A stretch of 42,365 nucleotides of DNA from an uncultured Methanobrevibacter sp. (GTDB lineage Archaea; Methanobacteriota; Methanobacteria; Methanobacteriales; Methanobacteriaceae), in the NCBI GenBank assembly GCA_900319985.1, contig ONQL01000014.1, forward strand, positions 1 through 42,365, in the 5' to 3' direction. Below the pieces are notes generated by a model, which worked only from the letters and a program-made list of their open reading frames with translations, made no database searches and was not told the DNA's origin. Shown piece after piece: positions 6,643 to 14,268 of this stretch; position 1 is the stretch's first letter, and each line of letters opens with the position of its first letter. A program made the position numbers and the translations under genes.

Positions 6643-7638
6643 ATGTCTATAGTAAATCGTCTTAAACATCTATTCAAAGGTGAAAATAAAGAAGAAAAAG
6701 ACATCAAGGCTGATGTTTCAAACACATCTAATGGTGTCGAAGTTACATCTTCAAAAACTGTAAAAGTGTCTATCTCCGTTGATAAAACTGAAGATAGTTC
6801 AAAAGATTTAACTTTTAAAAAAGACATCGAACCTTTAGAAGACGACAAAGTGGAAGAGGAAACTGTTGTTGAGGAAGTTTCCAAATCCGAAGACGTTTCA
6901 TCCGAAGAAATTGTGCCGGAAGCTGAAGCTGAAGAAGTTGAACTTCCAATTGAAGATGATGCGGAACCTGAAAAGGTCATTGTCGAAGAATCAGCTGAAG
7001 AAGTTGAAGAAACTTCTGAAGAAGTAGATGCTGATGAAGTTGAAGAAAATTCAAACAATAAAGATACAAAAGGAGATAATATGACTTTATTAACTGATAA
7101 GGAATTATTAAATGATAGTAATCGTGACCCAGATTTCACTGCTGAGTTCATCGATGCTGGAATCGAAACTGTTAAACATTGTTTCCAATGTGGTACCTGT
7201 AGTGGAAGTTGCCCATCTGGAAGAAGAACTCCATACAAAGTAAGACAAATTGTCAGAAAATGTTTATTAGGATTAAAAGATGAAGTTATTGCTGACGATG
7301 CTTTATGGATGTGTACTACCTGTTACACTTGCCAAGAAAGATGTCTCAGAAGTGTAAAAATCGTTGAAATTATCAAAAAAGCACGTAATGTTGCAGCTCA
7401 CGCAGGTTACATGGCAAAACCACACAAAATGACTGGTGTATATGTAATCAATACTGGTCACGCTGTACCTATTAACGATAATGTTAAAGCTTTAAGATCC
7501 AAAATCGGACTTTCTGAAGTTCCACCAACAACTCACGCTTATCCTGAAGCTTTAGAAGAAGTACAAAAATTATGTAAAATTACCGCATTTGATGAATTAA
7601 TCGGTTTCGATGAAGCAACCGGCGGATTAAAAGAATAA
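6643..7638 (+). CDS. hdrC: CoB-CoM heterodisulfide reductase subunit C with acidic N-terminal extension
   Basis: HdrC carries two [4Fe-4S] clusters that pass electrons from HdrA to HdrB in the cytoplasmic Hdr-Mvh complex. The core (from the internal ATG at 7081, 185 residues) matches HdrC in length and motifs: CFQCGTCSGSCPSGRRTP and CTTCYTCQERC, then the conserved INTGHAVPIND. Two oddities. First, the frame continues upstream for 146 codons to an ATG at 6643 with GAGGTG in front; this part is Glu/Val-rich, acidic and probably disordered after a short basic helix (MSIVNRLKHLFKG). Second, the last cysteine of the second cluster motif is followed by Leu (CLRS) where HdrC normally has Pro. C-ending codons (TTC, AAC, TAC, ATC) are more common here and in hdrB than in neighbours, as in highly expressed genes. 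hdrB follows after 23 bp. Confidence 0.9.
   Translation: MSIVNRLKHLFKGENKEEKDIKADVSNTSNGVEVTSSKTVKVSISVDKTEDSSKDLTFKKDIEPLEDDKVEEETVVEEVSKSEDVSSEEIVPEAEAEEVELPIEDDAEPEKVIVEESAEEVEETSEEVDADEVEENSNNKDTKGDNMTLLTDKELLNDSNRDPDFTAEFIDAGIETVKHCFQCGTCSGSCPSGRRTPYKVRQIVRKCLLGLKDEVIADDALWMCTTCYTCQERCLRSVKIVEIIKKARNVAAHAGYMAKPHKMTGVYVINTGHAVPINDNVKALRSKIGLSEVPPTTHAYPEALEEVQKLCKITAFDELIGFDEATGGLKE
7071..7083 (+). promoter_or_regulatory. Internal ribosome binding site and canonical HdrC start
   Basis: AGGAGAT followed by AATATG gives a near-ideal site ending at the ATG at 7081. Translation from here yields the standard 185-residue HdrC (MTLLTDKELL). The mRNA can therefore make a standard HdrC, an extended one, or both. 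Confidence 0.7.
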
Positions 7639-7661
7639 ATTGAATTGAGGAGAGTTATAAT

Positions 7662-8522
7662 ATGGAAATTGCATACTTCTTAGGTTGTATCATGAACAAC
7701 CGTTATCCTGGTGTAGAAAAAGCTACCAGAAAATTATTCGAAGCATTAGATATTAAATTAACTGATATGGAAGGAGCATCTTGTTGTCCTGCTCCTGGTG
7801 TATTCGGTTCTTTCGATGAAGAAACCTGGGCTACTATTGCAGCTCGTAACTTAACTATTGCTGAAGACATGGGTTCATTATTCGAATGTAACCACATGTT
7901 AAAAGAAAATGACGAAAAAAGAGAAAAAATCAACGCTAACTTATCAGAAATTGGCAGAGAATTCAAAGGAACTACTAATGTTAAACACTTTGCTCAAATC
8001 TTAAGAGATGACGTTGGATTTGAAAAATTATCTTCATTAATCGAAAAACCTTTAGACTTAAATGTCGCTGTACACTACGGTTGCCACTTCTTAAAACCTA
8101 CTGCTGAAATCGGTATTGAAGACCAAGCTGAAAACCCATCTATCTTAGATGACCTTGTTGAACTTACCGGTGCTAAATCTGTAGATTACAAAGACAAAAT
8201 GATGTGCTGTGGTGCAGGTGGAGGTTTAAGAGCAAGAGATTTAGATGTAACTACTAGCTTCACCAAAGAAAAACTCGATCACATGACTGCAGCTGGTGTT
8301 GACGCAATTGTTAATGTATGTCCGTTCTGTCACATGCAATTTGACCAAGGTCAAGTTGAAGTAAATGAAAAATACGGAACTGACTTTGCTCTTCCAGTAT
8401 TCCACTTAGCTCAATTATACGGATTAGCTATGGGATTATCTCCTGAAGAGTTAACTTTTGATGCTCAAAAAATTGATGCAACTCCTGCTCTTGCAAAAGC
8501 ATTAGGTGAAAACGCTAAATAA
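7662..8522 (+). CDS. hdrB: CoB-CoM heterodisulfide reductase subunit B, lacking one cluster-binding segment
   Basis: HdrB is the catalytic subunit that reduces CoM-S-S-CoB on two non-cubane [4Fe-4S] clusters, each held by a CCG motif. The C-terminal CCG set is intact (HYGCHF, MMCCGAGGG, NVCPFCHMQF). Of the N-terminal set, Cys9 (FLGC) and Cys41-Cys42 (GASCCPAPG) are present, but after residue 71 (IAEDMG) the protein jumps to SLFECNHMLKE. HdrB proteins normally have about 12 residues here that include C-N-G-C, supplying Cys78 and Cys81. The length, 286 residues, is short by that amount. The frame is kept and the rest is well conserved. Either a real in-frame deletion, a variant relying on another HdrB, or a sequence/assembly error. 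GGAGAG precedes the start, and two hairpin terminators follow. Confidence 0.92.
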   Translation: MEIAYFLGCIMNNRYPGVEKATRKLFEALDIKLTDMEGASCCPAPGVFGSFDEETWATIAARNLTIAEDMGSLFECNHMLKENDEKREKINANLSEIGREFKGTTNVKHFAQILRDDVGFEKLSSLIEKPLDLNVAVHYGCHFLKPTAEIGIEDQAENPSILDDLVELTGAKSVDYKDKMMCCGAGGGLRARDLDVTTSFTKEKLDHMTAAGVDAIVNVCPFCHMQFDQGQVEVNEKYGTDFALPVFHLAQLYGLAMGLSPEELTFDAQKIDATPALAKALGENAK

Positions 8523-8526
8523 ATTT

Positions 8527-8551
8527 AAAGGATTTTCATCCTTTTTATTTT
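8527..8551 (+). terminator. First hairpin terminator after hdrB
   Basis: AAAGGAT-TTTC-ATCCTTT, a 7-bp stem with 4-base loop at 8527-8544, is followed at once by a long T-rich tract. It begins five bases after the hdrB stop. Confidence 0.75.
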
Positions 8552-8589
8552 TTTTTATTTTAGGCACTGAAAACACAATTCGGATAATT

Positions 8590-8614
8590 GGTTATCTTCT
8601 GATAACCTTTTTTT
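8590..8614 (+). terminator. Second hairpin terminator after hdrB
   Basis: GGTTATC-TTCT-GATAACC, a perfect 7-bp stem at 8590-8607, is followed by seven T residues. Tandem with the previous one, it should insulate the highly expressed hdr operon from the next promoter. Confidence 0.75.
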
Positions 8615-8641
8615 ATGGATTATTTTTTTTGTTTGATATTA

Positions 8642-8670
8642 TACGAATTATTCGTAATTACTTTTATATA
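8642..8670 (+). promoter_or_regulatory. Dyad operator and TATA box of the DUF749-DUF2096-phosphoesterase operon
   Basis: TACGAA-TTA-TTCGTA (8642-8656) is a perfect 6-bp inverted repeat ending six bases before a TATA box (TTTATATA, 8663-8670). It abuts the BRE position, so a bound dimer would affect TFB/TBP recruitment. The ATG at 8717 has an AGGTG site. Confidence 0.5.
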
Positions 8671-8716
8671 GGATTATTAAGATAAAATAAACTAAAAATA
8701 TACAAGAGGTGTAATT

Positions 8717-8983
8717 ATGTTTTTAGCAACATTAGATGGAATATTTAAATATTCTGACCTTCCAGAAGAATATGAACCTTATGTTCAATTTAAAGCAACT
8801 ATTGAGAAAAGAGAATTAAAACAAAGTGATGAAATTGCAATTTTAAACATTGCAGGTACTTCAACTCATCATGTATTATTTTTAGATTCTTACGAAAGCA
8901 TTACCCAAATCGAAAATGAATTGAAAGAAGCTGATGCTAAAATTAATCATACTACTTTAAAAATTATAGGTGGACATTTATGA
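8717..8983 (+). CDS. DUF749-type conserved methanogen protein
   Basis: An 88-residue cytoplasmic protein with no membrane segment or cysteine. The start MFLATLDGIFKYSDLPEEYE, the middle AILNIAGTSTHHVLFLDSYES and the end NHTTLKIIGGHL fit my recollection of the small DUF749 family found in methanogens, whose function is unknown. AGGTGTAATT precedes the ATG. The next gene starts within its last four bases (ATGA overlap), so the two are translationally coupled; with the phosphoesterase they form a three-gene operon. Confidence 0.6.
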   Translation: MFLATLDGIFKYSDLPEEYEPYVQFKATIEKRELKQSDEIAILNIAGTSTHHVLFLDSYESITQIENELKEADAKINHTTLKIIGGHL

Positions 8984-9507
8984 GCTTACCGTCTGAACAA
9001 AATTGGTTAGTTCTTCATCATCTCCTTACTGATTTAAATAAAAAAGGATATGATATTCCTGATGGAGTTAACCCTGAAATGGGATTAATTAGATCTTCCA
9101 TTAGTTCCTATAAAAGAGATCCTTCTCATCCAGAATTAATCAATGGTTTAGCGAAAGCTGAAATGTCTTTAAATAATATTCAAGGAACTCTTTTAACAAT
9201 TGCGGAAGAAGAAGGAGATGAATACGTAGATTATTGGCTTGATTTGCTTAAAAAAGTTATGCATGGAGAAGAAGTATTTGAATTTGCAAAATCAAGATCC
9301 AGATTCCTTGTTAACACTCCTCCAGGATTAACTACTGGAAGAATCAATTTGAAAGTTCCTTTAGCTGAAGAAAGAGTTCAGGAAATTGCAGAATGGAATG
9401 GACTTATTATAGAATTTGATGATGATGTGACTATTGAATTGCATGGTGATAGACCCGACCTTCAAAATGGATTAAAAGAGATGGGGTCTTTCTTTTTAGA
9501 AGAATAA
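8980..9507 (+). CDS. DUF2096-type conserved protein
   Basis: A 175-residue, mostly helical soluble protein. The N-terminus (LPSEQNWLVLHHLLTDLNKKG) and the C-terminal RVQEIAEWNGLIIEFDDD look like the archaeal DUF2096 family, whose function is unknown; this name is from memory and only moderately sure. The start codon overlaps the stop of the preceding gene as ATGA, and the metallophosphoesterase begins 10 bp after its stop, which argues that all three products are needed together. Confidence 0.6.
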   Translation: MSLPSEQNWLVLHHLLTDLNKKGYDIPDGVNPEMGLIRSSISSYKRDPSHPELINGLAKAEMSLNNIQGTLLTIAEEEGDEYVDYWLDLLKKVMHGEEVFEFAKSRSRFLVNTPPGLTTGRINLKVPLAEERVQEIAEWNGLIIEFDDDVTIELHGDRPDLQNGLKEMGSFFLEE

Positions 9508-9517
9508 TGGTGATTAT

Positions 9518-10207
9518 ATGACAAAAATTTTAGCAATTAGTGATGTTCATGGTGAAGAAAATGAGAATTTATATTCTTATTTAAATAATAATGATATAGA
9601 TTTGGTAATAATCTTGGGAGATATTACTGATTTCGGACCTTTAGATTTTGTTTCCACTTTCATTAATAAAGTGGCTAGCTATGATGTGGATGTTATAGCT
9701 ATTCCGGGCAACTGCGACCCTACTGGAATTTGTAATGCTATTAATGAAGTATCCTTCTGTCTTCATAATAATATCATTGCTTATGGTGATGCTATATTGT
9801 TTGGATTCGGTGGATCAAATCCTACTCCATTTAATACTCCTGGTGAAATGGATGATGATAAAATTTATGCTGAAGTTTATGACTTATTAGCTAATTATGA
9901 TTATGTTTACAATTCAGATGTTCCTAAAGTAAAAATATTAGTTACTCATGCGCCGCCTTTCAATACTGAAGCTGACAGGGTTGAAAATGGTGAACATGTT
10001 GGAAGTTCAGGAATTCTAAAATCAATTCACGAATTTGAACCTCAAATCAATATTTGTGGACATATTCATGAAGCTAAATCACTTAGTAAAATTGGAAAAA
10101 CTACTGATGTGGCAAATCCAGGAATGCTTAAGGATAATGGAGCTGTTTTAATAGATGTTAAAGATGGTTCTAATTATGATATAAGCTTAATATCATTAAA
10201 TGAATAA
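9518..10207 (+). CDS. Metallophosphoesterase (calcineurin-like)
   Basis: A 229-residue phosphoesterase with the full set of dimetal ligands: ISDVHGEE (residues 7-14), GDITDFG, GNCDP in place of the usual GNHD/GNCD, THAPPF and GHIHEA. It belongs to the archaeal group related to YfcE/MJ0936-like phosphodiesterases. The natural substrate cannot be read from sequence. Third gene of the operon, 10 bp after the DUF2096-type gene; GGTGAT precedes the ATG. The stop codon lies inside a hairpin followed by T-runs. Confidence 0.88.
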   Translation: MTKILAISDVHGEENENLYSYLNNNDIDLVIILGDITDFGPLDFVSTFINKVASYDVDVIAIPGNCDPTGICNAINEVSFCLHNNIIAYGDAILFGFGGSNPTPFNTPGEMDDDKIYAEVYDLLANYDYVYNSDVPKVKILVTHAPPFNTEADRVENGEHVGSSGILKSIHEFEPQINICGHIHEAKSLSKIGKTTDVANPGMLKDNGAVLIDVKDGSNYDISLISLNE

Positions 10208-10232
10208 ATTTTTTATTCATTTTCTTTTTTTT
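10199..10232 (+). terminator. Hairpin terminator of the phosphoesterase operon
   Basis: AATGAATAAA-TTT-TTTATTCATT, a perfect 10-bp stem with a 3-base loop at 10199-10221, overlaps the stop codon and is followed by TTCTTTTTTTT. Confidence 0.7.
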
Positions 10233-10322
10233 ATAATTTTTTTTTGTATTGAAAATCAAATAACAAATTTTATTTAACAATAACTTGATATATTAAATCA
10301 TATTTTAATCTTATGTGATACT

Positions 10323-11234
10323 ATGATTTGGGTTATTGGAGATGTTGATGGTAAAAAATATAAAGAACCATTTTCAAAAGGAATTATGTCTCGTTCTCTT
10401 AATGTTGCTGATATTGGTACTGAAAGAGCGCACCAGATAGCCAGTAATATTGAAGCAGATTTAATTGAAAATAATATTACTGAAATTTCAAGTGGGGATT
10501 TGGCAGATGTTGTATTAAATCATCTTGAAAATATTGATTCTGATATTGCTAAAAAATATAGTAATTGGAGATCCCTCAGAATATCTAAAAAACCTTTAAT
10601 CATTTTAATTGGCGGAGCATCTGGTGTTGGTACTTCTTCAATGGCCTTTGAATTGGCAAATAGATTAAGATTAAAGAATATTATCAGTACAGATATGATT
10701 CGTGAGGTAATGCGTAAAATTATCTCAAAGGATTTAAGTCCGGTTATTCACAAATCTAGTTTTGATGCATACGAAAGTATAAGGACTCCATCCATCCGTA
10801 TTGATTCAGTTATTGAAGGATTTATTAGCCATGTGGATGTAGTTAATGTTGGGATTGAAGCGATTATCGAGCGTTCAGTAAAAGAGGGTATCAGTACTAT
10901 TATTGAGGGAGTTCATATAGTTCCTGGTTTTATCAGGTCTGATTTGATGGAAAATAATAATATTATCATGTTTACATTAACTGTTGATGATGAAGATTCT
11001 CATAAACAAAGATTTTATGCTAGATGCAGACAACCTTGGGTAAAAAGGTCTCTTGAAAGATATATGGATAATTTTTCTACTATTAGAAAAACCCAAAAGT
11101 TTTTAGTCGAACAGGCAAAAATTCATGATGCACGTATAATCAATAATGTGGATATTAATGAAACTATAGATATCATGATTAATGATATTCTTGAAAGATT
11201 TGGAGGATTACATGATGTTGAACAAGAAAGTTAA
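10323..11234 (+). CDS. pgk2: 2-phosphoglycerate kinase
   Basis: This enzyme phosphorylates 2-phosphoglycerate to 2,3-diphosphoglycerate, the first step toward cyclic 2,3-diphosphoglycerate, a stabilising solute of methanogens. The 303 residues show the family layout: an N-terminal ATP-cone-like region (KEPFSKGIMSRSL, then LENIDSDIAKKYSNWRS), the P-loop GGASGVGTSSMAFELA at about 97-112, STDMIREVMRKII, and IIEGVHIVPGF. The start at 10323 has only a weak GTGAT in front. The next gene begins inside its last 23 bases, so the CBS protein is coupled to it. Cyclic 2,3-diphosphoglycerate synthetase is not in the window. Confidence 0.9.
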   Translation: MIWVIGDVDGKKYKEPFSKGIMSRSLNVADIGTERAHQIASNIEADLIENNITEISSGDLADVVLNHLENIDSDIAKKYSNWRSLRISKKPLIILIGGASGVGTSSMAFELANRLRLKNIISTDMIREVMRKIISKDLSPVIHKSSFDAYESIRTPSIRIDSVIEGFISHVDVVNVGIEAIIERSVKEGISTIIEGVHIVPGFIRSDLMENNNIIMFTLTVDDEDSHKQRFYARCRQPWVKRSLERYMDNFSTIRKTQKFLVEQAKIHDARIINNVDINETIDIMINDILERFGGLHDVEQES

Positions 11235-11604
11235 GGAAATAATGACAACTGGGGTTATTACTACAACACCTGATATTGATGTTGTTTATGCTTTTGAAAA
11301 GTTGATGGAACATAAAATTAGTTCTCTTCCAGTTGTTGAGAATGATGAATTATTGGGAATAATAACTGCAACTGATGTTGGTCATAATTTGATTCTTGAT
11401 AAGTATGAATTGGGAACTATTGTTGAAGAGATAATGGTTAAATCAGTTGTTACTATTTCACCCGAAGATACACTTGAAACTGCTATTGATATAATGAAAA
11501 ATAGTGTTTCTTCTTCAGGAATATTAAATCAACTTCCTGTTGTTGAAAATGGTAAATTAGTAGGTATTATTTCTGATGGAGATATTATTCAAGAGATATT
11601 TTAA
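11212..11604 (+). CDS. Tandem CBS-domain protein
   Basis: A 130-residue protein made of one pair of CBS domains: KVKEIMTTGVITTTPDIDV...SSLPVVENDELLGIITATDV and VEEIMVKSVVTISPEDT...NQLPVVENGKLVGIISDGDI. Such Bateman modules bind adenosine nucleotides and regulate partner enzymes or transporters. I chose the ATG at 11212, since GGAGG sits at 11202-11206; a second ATG follows immediately at 11215. It overlaps the end of pgk2 by 23 bp, so it may regulate that kinase or sense energy charge for it (inference). T-rich sequence follows the stop. Confidence 0.88.
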   Translation: MMLNKKVKEIMTTGVITTTPDIDVVYAFEKLMEHKISSLPVVENDELLGIITATDVGHNLILDKYELGTIVEEIMVKSVVTISPEDTLETAIDIMKNSVSSSGILNQLPVVENGKLVGIISDGDIIQEIF

Positions 11605-11742
11605 TTTTATTTAATTTTATTTGGTTAATATATCTTTTACTCCTTTTTATTTATTTACAATAAAAATATTTTTTTCTAGGAATTTTTTTAATTTATTTTT
11701 TCACTTATTTTTTTTAGTTAATTTGTAGTTTTTTGGATAACA

Positions 11743-11750
11743 TTTATATA
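11743..11750 (+). promoter_or_regulatory. TATA box of the SRP RNA gene
   Basis: TTTATATA lies about 25-30 bases before the expected 5' end of the SRP RNA at about 11774. Confidence 0.65.
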
Positions 11751-11773
11751 ATATTAATGGCATATATTATTAT

Positions 11774-12034
11774 GGCTAGACTGGAGGGTTAGGGGTCCTC
11801 TGTAAGCACACACCCCCTTTGGTGCAGTCGAAGTTCAGAAGGCGGCTTTTTAAGAGAATATAAGCCTAAGAAAAACAACATAGAAACCTCGTCCTGCAGG
11901 ATTGGTGGTGGTGAGATTTTTACTGGAGGGTAAAAATTAGTCATCTTCAATATGGGAATGGGTCAGGCCCGGAAGGGAGCAGCTCTACTATTAACATTCG
12001 ATGCTTGTAGAATCCCGGGGTGGAGTTGGGTTTT
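11774..12034 (+). ncRNA. ffs: Signal recognition particle RNA (7S RNA)
   Basis: The hallmark is helix 8 of the S domain: GGGTCAGGCCCGGAAGGGAG followed by CAGCTCTAC at about 11960-11988, with the GGAA tetraloop and the asymmetric loop bound by SRP54. The 5' Alu-type domain shows GGGGTCCTCTGTAAGC with the UGUAA turn and two loops that can pair. The ends are estimates: a TATA box at 11743-11750 places the start near 11774, and a T-run at 12031-12036 marks the end. The RNA joins SRP54 and SRP19 to target membrane and secreted proteins such as the adhesins here. Confidence 0.88.
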
Positions 12035-12099
12035 TTAGATCACTTATATTTTTGAGATTAGTCCACTTCTGAAAATTTATTATACTTGTTTTTTAAGTT

Positions 12100-12183
12100 G
12101 TCGGGATGGCCCAGCCTGGTACGGCGTCGGACTGCTAATCCGATGGTCTTATGACCTCCGGGGTTCAAATCCCCGTCCCGGCG
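12100..12183 (+). tRNA. tRNA-Ser (anticodon GCT)
   Basis: A class II tRNA. The acceptor stem is GTCGGGA paired with TCCCGGC (one G-U), with discriminator G at 12183. The anticodon arm TCGGA-CTGCTAA-TCCGA gives anticodon GCT, reading AGC/AGU. A long variable arm (GGTC/GACC) marks it as serine, and the T arm is CGGGGTTCAAATCCCCG. No CCA is encoded. A TATA-like element (TTATTATAC, about 12077-12085) lies upstream. The convergent CDF gene ends only 6 bp away. Confidence 0.95.
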
Positions 12184-12189
12184 TTTTTA

Positions 12190-13098
12190 TTATCTTTCAT
12201 CTATTTCTTGACTATGATTATACTCTAATCCTATTGGACAGGCATGCACCATTACGTATTTTACTTCAGGTATTTCATTTAGTATATTATTTTCCACTAA
12301 ATGTGTAATTTTATGTGATTCCTCCAAACTCATGTTTCCATCAACTTTGATGTGCAGGCTTACTGTTGCATAGGAACCCAAATAATCTACTTTAATATTA
12401 TGGGCTTCCTGTGCTCTTGGAGTATTGTTTGCCACGTTTCTAATTCGATTTACAAATTCTTTTGATGGGACTTTCCCCATGATGTGGTCTAAATTTTCTT
12501 TTCCAACTTCATAAGCTGTTTTTAAAATTAAAATTCCAATGACAAATCCGATAATAGGGTCTAATATTGGATAACCCATATTTGAAACTATAACACTTAA
12601 AAGAACTGCAACTGATGAAAATATGTCTGTCTTTTGATGCTTTCCATCGGCTATAATTGCAGGGCTATGAATTTCCTTACCTATATTTATGATATATTCA
12701 CTGACTACTAAGTTAATTATTATGCCAAAAACAGCCATTATCGCAGCAATTGCACTGGGCATAGTGATTAATGAAGGATTGACCAGTCTTTCAAATGCAC
12801 CCTGCATAATTTCATATGCGACCATTGCTAAAAATAATACAATAATTAATCCGCCAATAGCTTCTGCACGGCCGTGACCAATTGGATGTTCTTCGTCAGC
12901 TGGCCTTTGCCCAATTTTAAATCCAATATATGCTATAATTGATGTGGTTACATCGGATAATGTGTGTGCCCCTTCAGATACTAATGCATAACTTCCGGAT
13001 AATATTCCAATCCCTATATTAAAAAGGGTTAAAAAGCAGTTAGCGACTATTGCCACTGTTGCTGCTTTTTTTCCAGCTTTACTTCTAAAATCATCCAT
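12190..13098 (-). CDS. Cation diffusion facilitator (CDF) family metal transporter
   Basis: A 302-residue inner-membrane metal/proton antiporter, probably exporting Zn2+, Fe2+ or Mn2+. Six transmembrane segments fall in about the first 205 residues. The metal site is made of SEGAHTLSD in TM2 and ADGKHQKTDIFSS in TM5 (His-x3-Asp in each). The HPIGHGRAE loop between TM2 and TM3 and a C-terminal cytoplasmic domain (VPSKEFVNRIRNVAN, then ESHKITHLVE) are typical of the family. The start overlaps the end of the aminotransferase by 8 bp, so both are transcribed together. The metal cannot be decided from these residues. Confidence 0.92.
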   Translation of the reverse strand: MDDFRSKAGKKAATVAIVANCFLTLFNIGIGILSGSYALVSEGAHTLSDVTTSIIAYIGFKIGQRPADEEHPIGHGRAEAIGGLIIVLFLAMVAYEIMQGAFERLVNPSLITMPSAIAAIMAVFGIIINLVVSEYIINIGKEIHSPAIIADGKHQKTDIFSSVAVLLSVIVSNMGYPILDPIIGFVIGILILKTAYEVGKENLDHIMGKVPSKEFVNRIRNVANNTPRAQEAHNIKVDYLGSYATVSLHIKVDGNMSLEESHKITHLVENNILNEIPEVKYVMVHACPIGLEYNHSQEIDER

Positions 13099-14209
13099 TT
13101 ACTACACGCTCTTCTAGAATATTCATTGCCTTTTCAATATTTTCATAGGAATTTGCATATGACATTCTCACATGATTTTGTCCATTTGATCCAAATGCCG
13201 CTCCTGGAACTGTAATGACTCCCGCTTCAGCGGCTTTTTGTACAAAGTCTTCATCTTCAATTTTTGGGAATACATAAAATGCTCCTTCAGCATTTACGGT
13301 TTCATATCCCATTTCATTTAATCTTTTCACGATTAAATCTCTTCTGTTTTTAAATTCGTTAACCATTTTGGTTACTTCATCTTGAGGTCCAGTCAACGCT
13401 TCATATGCTCCTCTTTGGGACACTGTACTGGCACATGCAATATTATACTGGTGTATTTTTAGTAATTCTTCAGTATAATCTTCGTTTGCGGTTAAATACC
13501 CAATTCTCAATCCTGTCATTGCATATGTTTTTGAAAATCCATTTAATGTTATTACATTATCGCTATACTTCGCAGGGGAGTAATGTTTTTTGCCATATAT
13601 GATTTTTTCATAAATTTCATCTGATATGATTAAGAAATCATGATCCATGGATAAATCGGCAATTGCTTTTATGTCTTCTTTTTCCATTACCGCACCTGTA
13701 GGGTTGGATGGAGAGTTCAACATGATTGCCTTTGTATTTTTTGTAATTTTTTCTAAAACATCATCTGCTTTAAGCTTGAATTCATTTTCCATTTTACAGT
13801 CTACAGGAATGATTTTTCCATTAGATAATTTAATACATGCTTCATATGATAAAAAACTAGGATTCGGAAGAATTACTTCGTCGCCTGATTCAATGAATGC
13901 CTGTGCACACATGTATAATGCTTCACTGGCCCCAACTGTAACAATAATGTTATCAGGATTTGTTTCAATGCCATTGTCTTTTTTAAATTTATCTGCAATG
14001 GCTTCTCTTAATTCAATGTATCCTTTGTTGGGAGTATAATGTGTGTCATTATCATCAATTGAATTTTTCATAGCTTGTTTAATGTTTTCTGGAACATTAA
14101 AGTCGGGTTCTCCGATACCTAAATTTATTGCATCCGGATTTGTTATTTCAAACATTTTTCTAATTTGTGATAACTCAATTGAGTTAGTTCTGCTTGCTGG
14201 ATTTATCAT
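13091..14209 (-). CDS. PLP-dependent class I aminotransferase (aspartate/aromatic type)
   Basis: A 372-residue fold-type I aminotransferase. Visible: LGIGEPDFNVPENI, HYTPNKGYIELREAI, the NSPSNPTGAV loop, ISDEIYEKIIY, and the Schiff-base lysine in NGFSKTYAMTGLRIGY near residue 227; the carboxylate-binding Arg is in QNHVRMSYA near the end. This is the archaeal AspC-like group; the amino acid used cannot be fixed from sequence. GAGGTAG lies six bases before the ATG, and a TATA-like run (TTATATAATATAATATG) lies upstream. It overlaps the downstream CDF gene by 8 bp. Confidence 0.92.
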   Translation of the reverse strand: MINPASRTNSIELSQIRKMFEITNPDAINLGIGEPDFNVPENIKQAMKNSIDDNDTHYTPNKGYIELREAIADKFKKDNGIETNPDNIIVTVGASEALYMCAQAFIESGDEVILPNPSFLSYEACIKLSNGKIIPVDCKMENEFKLKADDVLEKITKNTKAIMLNSPSNPTGAVMEKEDIKAIADLSMDHDFLIISDEIYEKIIYGKKHYSPAKYSDNVITLNGFSKTYAMTGLRIGYLTANEDYTEELLKIHQYNIACASTVSQRGAYEALTGPQDEVTKMVNEFKNRRDLIVKRLNEMGYETVNAEGAFYVFPKIEDEDFVQKAAEAGVITVPGAAFGSNGQNHVRMSYANSYENIEKAMNILEERVVNG

Positions 14210-14268
14210 AAATTTCTACCTCACATATTATATTATATAATTATTGTAATTTTATTTTTTTCTAGTAA

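Noticed and set aside
6582..7238. 218-codon Ser/Thr-rich minus-strand frame opposite hdrC
   Set aside because: It is the reverse of GAA/GAT-rich codons of the acidic HdrC extension; no ribosome binding site and no family features.
13647..14039. 130-codon plus-strand frame inside the aminotransferase gene
   Set aside because: The aminotransferase frame carries all PLP-enzyme motifs; this one has none.
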